From positions 13,807-77,806 of the forward strand of contig NZ_JBNNTI010000017.1 of the NCBI RefSeq assembly GCF_050278625.1: a stretch of 64,000 nt of DNA, written 5' to 3'. The notes under the pieces were generated by a model. It had not been told where the DNA came from, searched no databases, and saw nothing but the letters and a program-made list of their open reading frames with translations. Below, in pieces: positions 50,949 through 59,978 of the stretch. The position numbers and the translations under genes were made by a program. How positions within the stretch are numbered: position 1 is the stretch's first letter; each line of letters opens with the position of its first letter. Source of the DNA: Viridibacillus sp050278625 (GTDB lineage Bacteria > Bacillota > Bacilli > Bacillales_A > Planococcaceae).

Positions 50949-52280
50949 ATGGAGGGCGTTCGAGAAACGGAATTGACTGTAAAGAGTTCAAAAACAGATT
51001 TAATGTCAGTCATTAAATTTGTGGTCTGTAGTTTGATTGGTATTTTTAGTTTCTTTGTTACTTTTACATACAACGGTAAATCTTCTATTTTATTAGATCA
51101 TATTGTTAGTTGGTTATCGATGAATGTTCCAACCTTAGTAACCATCTATATCGTTATTATGCTAGTTTGTGGTGCTGCTTATCCGTTTATCTCAAAAACT
51201 TGGAATAAGGATATTGTCAATTTTGTGATGTCAGTCTTTAAAGTAATTGGTTTAGGTACTGGCTTATTACTTCTATCCGGAGTAGGTCCAGATTGGCTGT
51301 TTGATCCAAGTGTAGGGCCATTTTTAATGGAGAAATTAATAAAGCCAGTGGGTGTTCTTATTCCAATAGGAGCCATCTTCTTAGCATTATTAGTCAGTTA
51401 TGGATTACTTGAATTTATAGGTGTATTTATGCAACCTATTATGCGACCAATTTTTAGAACTCCTGGTCGTTCAGCAGTTGATGCAGTAGCATCCTTTGTT
51501 GGTAGTTATTCTGTAGGCTTATTATTAACCAATCGTGTATTCAAACAAGGGAAATATACGATTCGTGAAGCTGCTATTATTGCAACTGGTTTTTCAACTG
51601 TGTCGGTGACATTCATGGTCGTTGTTGCGAATACACTTGATTTAATGGCCTATTGGAGTTCGTTCTTCTGGGTATCACTCATCGTTACTTTTATCGTCAC
51701 GGCAATTACGGCTAGAATATGGCCACTTGGAAAATTAAAAGATGAGTATATTGTAGAGCAAGGTGATCCAGAAGTGATTGTAACTGAAAAAAGACTATTA
51801 ACAGCATGGACTGAAGCGATGCAAGCAGTGAAACATAATCCACCGTTTATAAAGAATCTTCTACAGCATTTAAAAGAAGGATTGCTGATGACAATGGGTG
51901 TCTTACCATCAATTCTTTCAATTGGGTTATTTGGACTTTTATTAGCAATGTATACACCCATTTTTGATTGGGTTGCCTATATTTTCGTACCATTTACATG
52001 GGTTTTACAATTGCCAGAGCCTATGTTAACTGCTAAAGCGTTAGCGGTTTCAATAGCAGAGATTTTCTTACCGGCATTATTAGTCGTGAATGCAACAATC
52101 ATCACAAAATTTATAGTAGCCGTTGTATCCATTTCAGCAATTTTATTTTTCTCAGCAGTTATTCCTGTAATTATTTCAACTGATATACCTTTAACAATAC
52201 GTCAACTAATTATCATTTGGTTCCAACGTGTTGTTTTAACACTTATTCTAGTAACACCAATCGCATTTTTACTATTTTAA
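50949..52280 (+). CDS. YjiH-family transporter (hut-linked)
   Basis: A 443-residue membrane protein of the YjiH family with nucleoside-recognition (Gate) domains. Roughly ten transmembrane helices are visible (FVVCSLIGIFSFFVTFTY, TIYIVIMLVCGAAYPFI, GLGTGLLLLSGVG, IPIGAIFLALLVSYGLLEFI). RSAVDAVASFVGSYSVGLLLTNRV is a conserved block. It is encoded 15 bases before hutU and shares the promoter, so it probably imports histidine or urocanate. ATG 50949 follows AAAGGGGA. Confidence 0.85.
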   Translation: MEGVRETELTVKSSKTDLMSVIKFVVCSLIGIFSFFVTFTYNGKSSILLDHIVSWLSMNVPTLVTIYIVIMLVCGAAYPFISKTWNKDIVNFVMSVFKVIGLGTGLLLLSGVGPDWLFDPSVGPFLMEKLIKPVGVLIPIGAIFLALLVSYGLLEFIGVFMQPIMRPIFRTPGRSAVDAVASFVGSYSVGLLLTNRVFKQGKYTIREAAIIATGFSTVSVTFMVVVANTLDLMAYWSSFFWVSLIVTFIVTAITARIWPLGKLKDEYIVEQGDPEVIVTEKRLLTAWTEAMQAVKHNPPFIKNLLQHLKEGLLMTMGVLPSILSIGLFGLLLAMYTPIFDWVAYIFVPFTWVLQLPEPMLTAKALAVSIAEIFLPALLVVNATIITKFIVAVVSISAILFFSAVIPVIISTDIPLTIRQLIIIWFQRVVLTLILVTPIAFLLF

Positions 52281-52295
52281 AGGGAGCGTGTCATT

Positions 52296-53966
52296 ATGGA
52301 AAATGTTATGCAGAATATTAAAGCACCAACTGGTAGTGAATTGACTTGTAAAGGCTGGACGCAAGAAGCAGCAATGCGTATGTTGATGAATAATTTGGAT
52401 CCAGAGGTGGCTGAAAATCCTGATGAACTTGTCGTTTATGGGGGGATTGGGAAAGCCGCTCGTAACTGGGAGAGCTATGCACAAATTATTGAGTCATTGA
52501 AAAAGCTAGAAAATGATGAAACATTACTTGTCCAATCAGGAAAACCTGTAGCGGTATTTCGCACGTACGAGCATTCGCCACGTGTCTTAATTGCAAATTC
52601 AAATCTTGTTCCAGCATGGGCGAATTGGGAGCACTTTTATGAATTAGAAGATAAAGATTTGATGATGTATGGACAAATGACTGCAGGAAGTTGGATATAT
52701 ATAGGGGCACAAGGTATTTTACAAGGCACATATTTAAGCTTTGTGGAGGCCGGTAAAAAAGTATTTGGTTCAGCAGATTTAAAAGGAAAATTAATCTTAA
52801 CAGGTGGAATGGGTGGAATGAGTGGCGCTCAACCGCTAGCGGGGAAAATGGCTGGAGCCGTTATTCTTGTTGTCGAAGTGGATAAAAAACGCATCGAGCG
52901 TAAAATCAAGGAAGGATATTGTGATTATTTAGCAGAAGATTTAGAGGAAGCCCTAACATTGGCTAAACAGCTTCAAGACAAAAATGAACCTGCTTCTATC
53001 GGGCTTGTAGGCAACTGTGCAGATGTCTATCGTGAAATTTTTGAACGTGGAATCATTCCAGATTTCGTAACAGATCAAACTAGTGCGCATGATCCATTAA
53101 ATGGCTATATTCCTAATCATATGACACTTGAAGAAGCACTTCAGTTACGCAAAAATAATCCGAAGCTATATGAGCAAAAAGCAAAGCAAGCGATGGCTGA
53201 CCATGTGCAAGCGATGCTCGATTTCCAAACAGCTGGAGCAGAGGTTTTTGATTACGGCAATAATATTCGTAAATATGCAGAAGAAATGGGCGTAAAAAAT
53301 GCCTTTGATTTCCCAGGTTTTGTTCCGGCATACATTCGACCACTATTCTGTGAAGGTAAAGGACCATTCCGCTGGGCTGCACTTTCAGGTGATCCAGAAG
53401 ATATTTATAAAACAGATGCACTTGCGAAAAAGATGTTTGCGAATGATGAGGGACTTGTGAACTGGATTGAGATGGCACAGAAAATGGTTAAATGGCAAGG
53501 GTTACCTGCACGTATTTGTTGGCTGGGCTACGGCGATCGTCACCGATTTGCTTTAAAGGTAAATGAAATGGTGGCTTCTGGTGAGTTAAAGGCTCCAATT
53601 GTATTTGGCCGTGATCACTTAGATTCAGGTTCAGTTGCATCACCTAACCGTGAAACAGAGGGGATGCAAGACGGTTCAGATGCAGTATCTGATTGGCCAA
53701 TCTTAAATGCTTTAGTCAATACTGCAGGAGGAGCGAGTTGGGTAAGTGTCCACCACGGCGGCGGAGTAGGAATGGGTTATTCACAACACGCCGGGCAAGT
53801 GCTTGTCGCAGATGGAACAGAAATGGCAGCTGAAAAAATTAATCGTGTATTAATATCAGATCCTGGAATGGGCATTGTTCGACATGCAGATGCGGGTTAT
53901 GATATCGCTATAAAAACGGCACATGAGAAAAATGTGAATATGCCAATGTTAAAAACAGAGGGGTGA
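52296..53966 (+). CDS. hutU: urocanase
   Basis: A 556-residue urocanate hydratase (HutU), which converts urocanate to imidazolonepropionate with bound NAD+. Signatures: ELTCKGWTQEAAMRMLMNNLD, GGIGKAARNWESY, NAD-binding LTGGMGGMSGAQPLAGKMAG, GNCADVYREIFERG, and RDHLDSGSVASPNRETEGM. Full length for the family. GGGAGCG precedes it. HutI follows seven bases later. Confidence 0.98.
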   Translation: MENVMQNIKAPTGSELTCKGWTQEAAMRMLMNNLDPEVAENPDELVVYGGIGKAARNWESYAQIIESLKKLENDETLLVQSGKPVAVFRTYEHSPRVLIANSNLVPAWANWEHFYELEDKDLMMYGQMTAGSWIYIGAQGILQGTYLSFVEAGKKVFGSADLKGKLILTGGMGGMSGAQPLAGKMAGAVILVVEVDKKRIERKIKEGYCDYLAEDLEEALTLAKQLQDKNEPASIGLVGNCADVYREIFERGIIPDFVTDQTSAHDPLNGYIPNHMTLEEALQLRKNNPKLYEQKAKQAMADHVQAMLDFQTAGAEVFDYGNNIRKYAEEMGVKNAFDFPGFVPAYIRPLFCEGKGPFRWAALSGDPEDIYKTDALAKKMFANDEGLVNWIEMAQKMVKWQGLPARICWLGYGDRHRFALKVNEMVASGELKAPIVFGRDHLDSGSVASPNRETEGMQDGSDAVSDWPILNALVNTAGGASWVSVHHGGGVGMGYSQHAGQVLVADGTEMAAEKINRVLISDPGMGIVRHADAGYDIAIKTAHEKNVNMPMLKTEG

Positions 53967-53972
53967 TAACAC

Positions 53973-55265
53973 ATGATTTTACTTATTGAAAATGCAAATC
54001 AATTAATTACCTTAAAAGGAACGAAGAATAAAGCTCGCACTAGAGAAGAAATGAGCGACCTACAAATCATTGAAAAAGGCAGTGTATTAATAAGTGGAAA
54101 TCGTATTGTCGCTGCAGGTACACAAGCATCTATAAGAGCGTATTATCCAGAACTAGTGTCGCAAGCAAAAATAATTGATGCTACTGGTAAAGTCGTCATG
54201 CCTGGATTGGTTGATGCACATACACATCTTGTCTTTGGTGGAACTCGAGAAAATGAATTCCAAATGCGTCTAAACGGTGCAACTTATATGGACATTATGA
54301 ATGCCGGTGGTGGTATTCATGCAACAACGAAAAAAACACGAGAAGCTTCTTTTGAACATTTATATGAAAAATCGTATGGCCACTTAAATGATTTCTTGCG
54401 ACATGGCATTACTACTATAGAAGCAAAAAGTGGTTATGGGTTGGATTGGGCAACAGAAGAGAAGCAATTAAAAGTAGTCAAAAAACTGCAAGAAAATCAC
54501 GCCATTGATGTTTCCAGTACGTTCATGGGAGCGCATGCTATCCCAGCTGAGTATAAAGAAAATCCTGATGCATATGTTGATTTGATCATAAATGAAATGA
54601 TTCCAAAAGTAGCGGAAGAAAACCTAGCCGAATTTAATGATGTATTTTGTGAAAAAGGTGTTTTCACACCTGAGCAATCACGTAAGATTCTACTAGCTGG
54701 AAAAGAATATGGCTTGATACCTAAAATTCATGCGGATGAAATAGAACCATATGAAGGTGCAGAGCTTGCAGCAGAAGTAGGTGCAATTTCAGCCGAGCAT
54801 TTACTTGTAGCATCTAATCAGGGTATTAGTGATATGGCGAAAACAGGAACAGTTGCAGTATTATTACCTGGAACAGCTTTCTTTTTGAAGGCTGCATCTG
54901 CAAGAGGTAGGTTGATGATTGATGAAGGTGTTCCAGTAGCAATTTCGACTGACTTTAACCCAGGATCTTCTCCAACGATTTCTCTACCTTTTATCATGAA
55001 CTTAGCATGTATGAATATGGGCATGACGATGGAAGAAGTATTAACTGCCACGACAATCAACCCAGCGTATGCGATTAATAGAGGACATGAAATTGGTTCA
55101 CTTGAAGAGGGCAAAAAAGCAGATGTACTCATCTTAGATGTTACGAATTATCAGCAACTACAATATTTCTACGGCATGAATCATACACATACGGTTATTA
55201 AAAATGGTCGAGTTGTTGTTGAGAATGGTGTGCTGTGTGATGAATCACAGGATGTTACTGATTGA
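53973..55265 (+). CDS. hutI: imidazolonepropionase
   Basis: A 430-residue amidohydrolase that hydrolyses imidazolonepropionate to formiminoglutamate, following urocanase. Zinc ligands are in VDAHTHLVFGG near residue 80, KIHADEIEP at about 250 and the SAEHLL and STDFNPGSSP blocks near 320. hutH and hutG, the steps before and after, are not in the window. A strong terminator follows. Confidence 0.98.
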   Translation: MILLIENANQLITLKGTKNKARTREEMSDLQIIEKGSVLISGNRIVAAGTQASIRAYYPELVSQAKIIDATGKVVMPGLVDAHTHLVFGGTRENEFQMRLNGATYMDIMNAGGGIHATTKKTREASFEHLYEKSYGHLNDFLRHGITTIEAKSGYGLDWATEEKQLKVVKKLQENHAIDVSSTFMGAHAIPAEYKENPDAYVDLIINEMIPKVAEENLAEFNDVFCEKGVFTPEQSRKILLAGKEYGLIPKIHADEIEPYEGAELAAEVGAISAEHLLVASNQGISDMAKTGTVAVLLPGTAFFLKAASARGRLMIDEGVPVAISTDFNPGSSPTISLPFIMNLACMNMGMTMEEVLTATTINPAYAINRGHEIGSLEEGKKADVLILDVTNYQQLQYFYGMNHTHTVIKNGRVVVENGVLCDESQDVTD

Positions 55266-55292
55266 AAATGAGCTTAAAATTTTATGGAAGAG

Positions 55293-55324
55293 ACCTCTGA
55301 TTGCTATAATCAGAGGTTTTTTTC
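55293..55324 (+). terminator. strong intrinsic terminator
   Basis: ACCTCTGATT (55293-55302) pairs perfectly with AATCAGAGGT (55308-55317) followed by a T-run. It ends the hut genes. Confidence 0.93.
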
Positions 55325-55421
55325 TATGGTTTAATAGAGAAGTATAAATAATTTCAAAAAAATGAATCGGAAATGAGTCGACCGGCGTCTATAGGGTGGT
55401 TGCTTGAAAGGAGGGCGCGGA

Positions 55422-55949
55422 TTGGCTGAACAATTGGAGGAAATCATTGAAGAGTATGGCGATTATTTATTGCGCGTCTCATACTTATATGTCAAGGATT
55501 TGACGACAGCTGAAGATATTGTGCAGGACGTTTTTATAGCTTTTTATAAAAAGCAAAGTCAATTTAGAGGTGCGGCTTCATTAAAAACTTATTTAGTGAA
55601 AATGACAGTTAACCGCTGTCATGATTATTTACGGAGTTGGAAGCGAAAACGGCTTACATTAATGGATAAAGTGACAGGTAAAGGAGATAGTAGAACACCA
55701 GAATATCTCGTTTTAGAAGCAGCTGACCGTAGGCGTGTAACAGAGGCACTATTGCAACTGCCGATATTGTACCGAGAAGTTATCATTTTATATTATTATC
55801 AAGAATTAAATACAGTGAAAATAGCAGAAATATTAGATTGTCCTGAGGCAACAATACGTACGCGACTGCAACGAGCACGCAAATTATTACATAAGCAATT
55901 AGTTGGTTACGAATGGGAGGGGTGGCAGCATGAATCGTTTGAAGTATGA
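55422..55949 (+). CDS. ECF-type sigma factor
   Basis: A 175-residue extracytoplasmic-function sigma factor. Region 2 includes YLYVKDLTTAEDIVQDVFIAFYK, with the -10 binding helix, and region 4 is LPILYREVIILYYYQELNTVKIAEILDCPEATIRTRLQRARKLL. TTG 55422 follows AAAGGAGGG; the frame is open from 55404. It overlaps the next gene, probably its anti-sigma partner, by 20 bases. Confidence 0.93.
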   Translation: MAEQLEEIIEEYGDYLLRVSYLYVKDLTTAEDIVQDVFIAFYKKQSQFRGAASLKTYLVKMTVNRCHDYLRSWKRKRLTLMDKVTGKGDSRTPEYLVLEAADRRRVTEALLQLPILYREVIILYYYQELNTVKIAEILDCPEATIRTRLQRARKLLHKQLVGYEWEGWQHESFEV

Positions 55950-56562
55950 TTTAGATCGTGAGCTAAAGCAACAAGTTTTCTTAAAGGATGATGTGAAAAA
56001 AAGAATGCTCGAGCAGGCAAAAAATCCAACTAGAAAGTCACGCTCCAAATGGCAGTATCCAGTCGTACTTGTAGCATGTGCAACTGTGCTATTTCTATTT
56101 GCGACATTACTATTTCAAGATGTAACTGGAAATGAAAAAGTCGTTACAGGTGCCAACGCAGAATCTGGCTTACAGCTAGACTGGCTAATTGAATTACTTC
56201 CTTATATCATTCTGGGGAGTATTATTTTCACTATGGTTAAATTCTTTCAACCGTTTGAGTTACCTGTTTGTGAGAACTGTCATGAAAAATGGAACTGGCG
56301 AGTTTCTATTAAAAAAATGTTTACTTTCAATCGAACTATGTTTTGCCCACATTGCGAAAAGAAGCAATATCAAACGAAAAAATCAAGAATTCGTATGAGT
56401 CAGTTTGTCTTATTACCAAACTTAGTCTTATTGATCAATGCATTTTTTGACTTCTACTGGTGGGAAATTGTTTTGATGTATGTTGCTATTCTCATTACTG
56501 GATTCATTTTAATGCCATATAATTTGAAGCTTCAAAACGATGAGGATTTGAATTTGTGGTAA
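55930..56562 (+). CDS. membrane protein with anti-sigma-like start and CXXC-20-CXXC zinc finger
   Basis: A 210-residue protein from the ATG at 55930. Residues 1-45 are basic and helical, a transmembrane helix follows (WQYPVVLVACATVLFLFATLLF), then a second one (LLPYIILGSIIFTMVKFF). CENCHEKWNWRVSIKKMF...MFCPHCEKKQYQTKKS is the TIGR04104-type CXXC-20-CXXC finger. Two more helices end it (LLPNLVLLINAFFDFYWWEI, VLMYVAILITGFILM). Position suggests it is the anti-sigma factor. The fusion is unusual. Confidence 0.75.
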   Translation: MNRLKYDLDRELKQQVFLKDDVKKRMLEQAKNPTRKSRSKWQYPVVLVACATVLFLFATLLFQDVTGNEKVVTGANAESGLQLDWLIELLPYIILGSIIFTMVKFFQPFELPVCENCHEKWNWRVSIKKMFTFNRTMFCPHCEKKQYQTKKSRIRMSQFVLLPNLVLLINAFFDFYWWEIVLMYVAILITGFILMPYNLKLQNDEDLNLW

Positions 56563-56581
56563 CTAATGCTTAATATAAAAT

Positions 56582-56612
56582 AGCTAAGGGGATTTTTCCG
56601 CTTAGCTGTTTT
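56582..56612 (+). terminator. intrinsic terminator
   Basis: AGCTAAG (56582-56588) pairs with CTTAGCT (56601-56607) with GGG and CC pairing inside, then GTTTT. Confidence 0.75.
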
Positions 56613-56717
56613 GAGTAATATATAATAATTAGTTCAGCCGAGAAAAATAATCCTGAAAGAGATCAAATTGAATATCGTTAATAAGTCCAAACCTCAAAAG
56701 TTTGTTTTATTACATGT

Positions 56718-56905
56718 GTAGTTGATTGGAGCGGAGGTGGCGACTCCTGCGGCAAAAGCGGGACAGTCCAAGACCTGCAAGAGCGTAGCGACGAAGCCGC
56801 TTGGCGCCCCCCGCGGAATGCGTCCACCGTAGCGGAAATCAACGGCCTTATCTATTTTAAAAAAAAGACCGTAGATAAATTCGAATTTCTTTGAGTTTGT
56901 CTACA
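56718..56905. repeat. third hairpin element related to the 45.6-kb repeats
   Basis: It contains GACTCCTGCGGCAAAAGCGGG, GAGCGTAGCGACGAAGCCGC and CCCGCGGAATGCGTCC, i.e. the GC-rich section of the 227-bp repeats in inverse orientation, and ends with the GTAGATAAA/TTTGTCTAC hairpin. The 388-base gap 56563-56950 is otherwise empty. Confidence 0.7.
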
Positions 56906-56950
56906 GTATGAGGCACTCGATATAACAAGTGCCTTTCTTATATATAAAGC

Positions 56951-58000
56951 TTATTTTTCACCGCTTAATTCTACTAAGATTTTAGCTTGTGATTTATCGT
57001 TTGTTAAAGCTTCAAAGCCTTTATTTACGATATCATCTAATTGGATACGGCTAGTGATAATACCTTGTGGTTTTAATTGACCAGTACCCATTAAGTCTAC
57101 AGTTTGTTGGAATGATGTTGGTGTGTAAGCAATACTTGAAGTGATTTTCACACCTGTATTTGTTAAATGGATTGGATTCCATTCAATAGGACGAGCAAAG
57201 ATAGATACGATTACCATTGTACCGCGAGCTCTTGTTGCATCAATCGCTTGTTTAAATGTTGGTGCAACACCAGCAACTTCAAATGATACATCGACACCGT
57301 CTGGAACAATAGCGCGAATCGCTTCTACACCATTTACATCCCCAGAGTTTATAACATGAGTAGCACCAAGTTCTTTCGCTTTTGATAGGCGAGTTTCCGA
57401 CAAATCTAGCACTATAATTTTACTTGCACCAGCGGCTTTTGCTGCGATAGCAGTTAATAATCCGATTGGACCTGCACCGAAAATAGCTATAGTATCACCG
57501 AATCGTAAATTACCTTCTTTTACGGCTTGCACTGCTACAGCGGTAGGTTCAACAAGAGCACCGTCTTCAAGTGTCATTGTTTCAGGAAGTAAGTAAACAT
57601 TGTTTTCAGGAGCATTTGCAAATGTTGTAAATCCACCATCACCATGCAAACCTATAAAGCTAAAGCCATCATAAGCATCTACATCTTCAGGTTTGTTACC
57701 ATGAGTTAATGTTGGGTTAATCGCTACACGATCTCCAATTTTAAATTTAGTTACGTTAGCGCCAACTTTTTCAATAACACCGGCAAATTCATGTCCCATA
57801 ATAAGAGGAGCGATTTCACCAGTTAAACCGTCTTTTTCTTTAGTTGGTACAAATACAGGGCCTTCTTGATATTCATGCAAATCACTACCACAAATACCTG
57901 CCCATGCAACACGTACTGTTACCTCATTATCTTTAAGTGCTTTCAATTCTCTTTCTTCAATGCGAATATCTTTTTCGCCATACCATACTGCAGCTTTCAT
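56951..58000 (-). CDS. bdhA: zinc-dependent alcohol dehydrogenase, butanediol-dehydrogenase-like
   Basis: A 349-residue medium-chain dehydrogenase closest in layout to (R,R)-2,3-butanediol dehydrogenase, interconverting acetoin and butanediol with NAD(H). Catalytic zinc ligands C37 (GICGSD) and H70-E71 (GHEFAGV) are present, as is the Rossmann motif IFGAGPIGLL. The structural zinc loop, normally four Cys near residues 95-115, is replaced by NPTLTHGNKPEDVDAYDGF. AGGAGG-type site precedes it on the minus strand. Substrate inferred. Confidence 0.85.
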   Translation of the reverse strand: MKAAVWYGEKDIRIEERELKALKDNEVTVRVAWAGICGSDLHEYQEGPVFVPTKEKDGLTGEIAPLIMGHEFAGVIEKVGANVTKFKIGDRVAINPTLTHGNKPEDVDAYDGFSFIGLHGDGGFTTFANAPENNVYLLPETMTLEDGALVEPTAVAVQAVKEGNLRFGDTIAIFGAGPIGLLTAIAAKAAGASKIIVLDLSETRLSKAKELGATHVINSGDVNGVEAIRAIVPDGVDVSFEVAGVAPTFKQAIDATRARGTMVIVSIFARPIEWNPIHLTNTGVKITSSIAYTPTSFQQTVDLMGTGQLKPQGIITSRIQLDDIVNKGFEALTNDKSQAKILVELSGEK

Positions 58001-58153
58001 AATATATTGACCTCCAGTAAATTGTTGTCTTCGTAATACACCCCCATTCTAGCACTCTAAAAAAATGCTACAACTAAAAGGACTTGGAAAAAGCTAGAAC
58101 GGACTAAAGACAGAATAAAATGTACATAAAGAAGTCTGATAATAATAGATTAA

Positions 58154-58323
58154 CAAATGGATCCATCGAACCGATTAGAAGCATTTCGTGAGGCCGAATC
58201 AAATATCGAAGAGGAAGCAGATTTCTTAATAAGCCTGCCCTTAGTTATTTAGAGATTATCCGAGATGTGAAGAATCATTATCTATTACCACTCGTTGCGT
58301 ACGTGAAGATTAAAGTTGCTACT
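58154..58323 (+). pseudogene. hemB: hemB (ALA dehydratase) 3' fragment
   Basis: QMDPSNRLEAFREAESNIEE, then ADFLI, matches the C-terminal part of porphobilinogen synthase (YQMDPxNRxEAxREA...ADFLIVKPALSYLDIIRDVK). After ADFLI the frame shifts by one base, and KPALSYLEIIRDVKNHYLLP follows. No start, no catalytic core. It is a dead fragment of a duplicated or transferred hemB. Confidence 0.8.
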
Positions 58324-58371
58324 ATTTACGTAAAAGTTAGACACCAATCTAATTTTTGTGTGGTTTTTTTG

Positions 58372-58577
58372 GTAAAAGTAAGTGTTGAACAACGTATCCA
58401 AGCGGTTCTACGAACTTAAATGGAGAAGAATCCATGATTGAAATTGCGAAAGATATCGGTGGTGTCACAAATCGAGTTGTCAGTGAATGGGTTCGCCGTT
58501 ATCAAAAAAAGTATAGAGACTTTCTTAAAATCCAAAGTGTAAATTTCCAAGATAGAATTATTGGAATATTTATTTGA
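58372..58577 (+). mobile_element. IS3-family OrfA transposase remnant
   Basis: VKVSVEQRIQAVLR, a one-base shift, then LNGEESMIEIAKDIGGVTNR, VVSEWVRRYQKKY reads as the HTH of an IS3-family OrfA. The terminal repeats and OrfB are absent, so only a fragment remains. The rest of 58578-58886 holds no gene. Confidence 0.7.
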
Positions 58578-58886
58578 ACAAAGGGTAAAAAGAAGCTGGT
58601 TATTTTATTGAAATAATCAGCTTCGATATCTTTTTTTAAGCAAGTCTCTTTTGGAACGCAGATGCACCATTTTCTTTTACTATCTGGAGTTTCCTTTTAG
58701 TTAATCTGCCCACATTCAAATAAGAGCGTGTTTTGATCAATTTTTTTCAAAAGATGTTCTGTAGATTTGTTCACATATCAAGGTTAATATCATTAATTTA
58801 ATCAAACTTTATTACAAAACTACAGGGATTAGGTTTTAAAGTTCATTTCTTTTTATTAAGTACATTCCGGTTTAAGTTGTAATTAT

Positions 58887-59798
58887 TCAGTAAAGGACAC
58901 GCCATAAATAAAAGGTAGCGTATGATTCCCAGTTTTTCCATGGAAACGATATTTCTAAGATTTCATCTTTCGTAGGCTTTCGGTTCATATTACGTAATAT
59001 TTTTATCGAATTAATAAGACCCACATCATCGATTGGAAAAGCTGTCTGGAACCTGAGGCAGCGCATTAGAACATAATTGGCTGTCCAAGGACCGATTCCT
59101 CGTATTTTAATTAAGTTTTTTTCAGCATCTTTAAAGTTCATTTTCATTAATTTTTCCCTCGATAATTCTCCACTTGCCATTAATCTGGCAATTCCAATGA
59201 TATATTCACTTTTTTTTACCGTCATTTTAATATCTGCTAGGTCTGTAGGTGTTAACTGTGCAATTCGTTCGTACGGTGGGAACATCCAATACTTTTTCCC
59301 ATTCCATTCGATAGAATCGCCAAATTCTTCTACAAATTGCTTCTTTAAGGAGTATGCGAAGGCTAAGTTAATTTGTTGCCCTAAAACTCCCCAACATAAA
59401 GCTTCAAATAAATCGGGAATGCCGACAACTCGTAATCCATAGAATTTTCGGGCAGGCAATTTAAGTAATGGGTCTGCTTTTGCCATTTCATAAAATGACG
59501 TTAAATCGTTATCAAGATCAAACCATTCATGAATATATTTTACAATCTCTTCCTGTTTCCACTTTTCAATAGGTCTAGAATCATTTAGGAATTGAACAAC
59601 CATTTGTTTATTATTGATTACGCTTACCTGTACTAAGGACCGAATTTCCCCAATGGCTATAACTTTTGTAATTATATCGTTCTCTATTTCATACATGCAT
59701 TCATTTTTTTCCCTTGTTAGATAGCCTAGATTTGCATTCATGTCGAAATTTTCAGGTAATGTAATTACAATAACATCATTGACTTCATGCCATGTCAC
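58887..59798 (-). CDS. alkA: DNA-3-methyladenine glycosylase (AlkA)
   Basis: A 303-residue HhH-GPD glycosylase that removes alkylated bases. The N-terminal ~90 residues are the AlkA-type domain. The helix-hairpin-helix is IKIRGIGPWTANYVLMRCL and the catalytic Asp is in FPIDDVGL, near residue 257. LCWGVLGQQINLAFAYSLKK is also diagnostic. It is divergent from a 2OG oxygenase gene and close to adaA/ogt, so is part of an adaptive response. Confidence 0.95.
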   Translation of the reverse strand: MTWHEVNDVIVITLPENFDMNANLGYLTREKNECMYEIENDIITKVIAIGEIRSLVQVSVINNKQMVVQFLNDSRPIEKWKQEEIVKYIHEWFDLDNDLTSFYEMAKADPLLKLPARKFYGLRVVGIPDLFEALCWGVLGQQINLAFAYSLKKQFVEEFGDSIEWNGKKYWMFPPYERIAQLTPTDLADIKMTVKKSEYIIGIARLMASGELSREKLMKMNFKDAEKNLIKIRGIGPWTANYVLMRCLRFQTAFPIDDVGLINSIKILRNMNRKPTKDEILEISFPWKNWESYATFYLWRVLY

Positions 59799-59978
59799 TT
59801 TTTCATTCTCCTTTACAAAATAATTATAAAAAACTCACGCTGATTGAAATTTTACTTTACCACATAATAATCTTTACTAATTTTGTTATCTTGCTATTAC
59901 ATTCTAAACACCTTATTTTTTTCTATTTATGAGGTTATAGTGTTAGTTATCAAGAATGCTAAATAGGAGTGGATAAAA

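Noticed and set aside
53113..53478. Minus-strand ORF of 121 codons inside hutU
   Set aside because: Shadow of a firmly identified urocanase.
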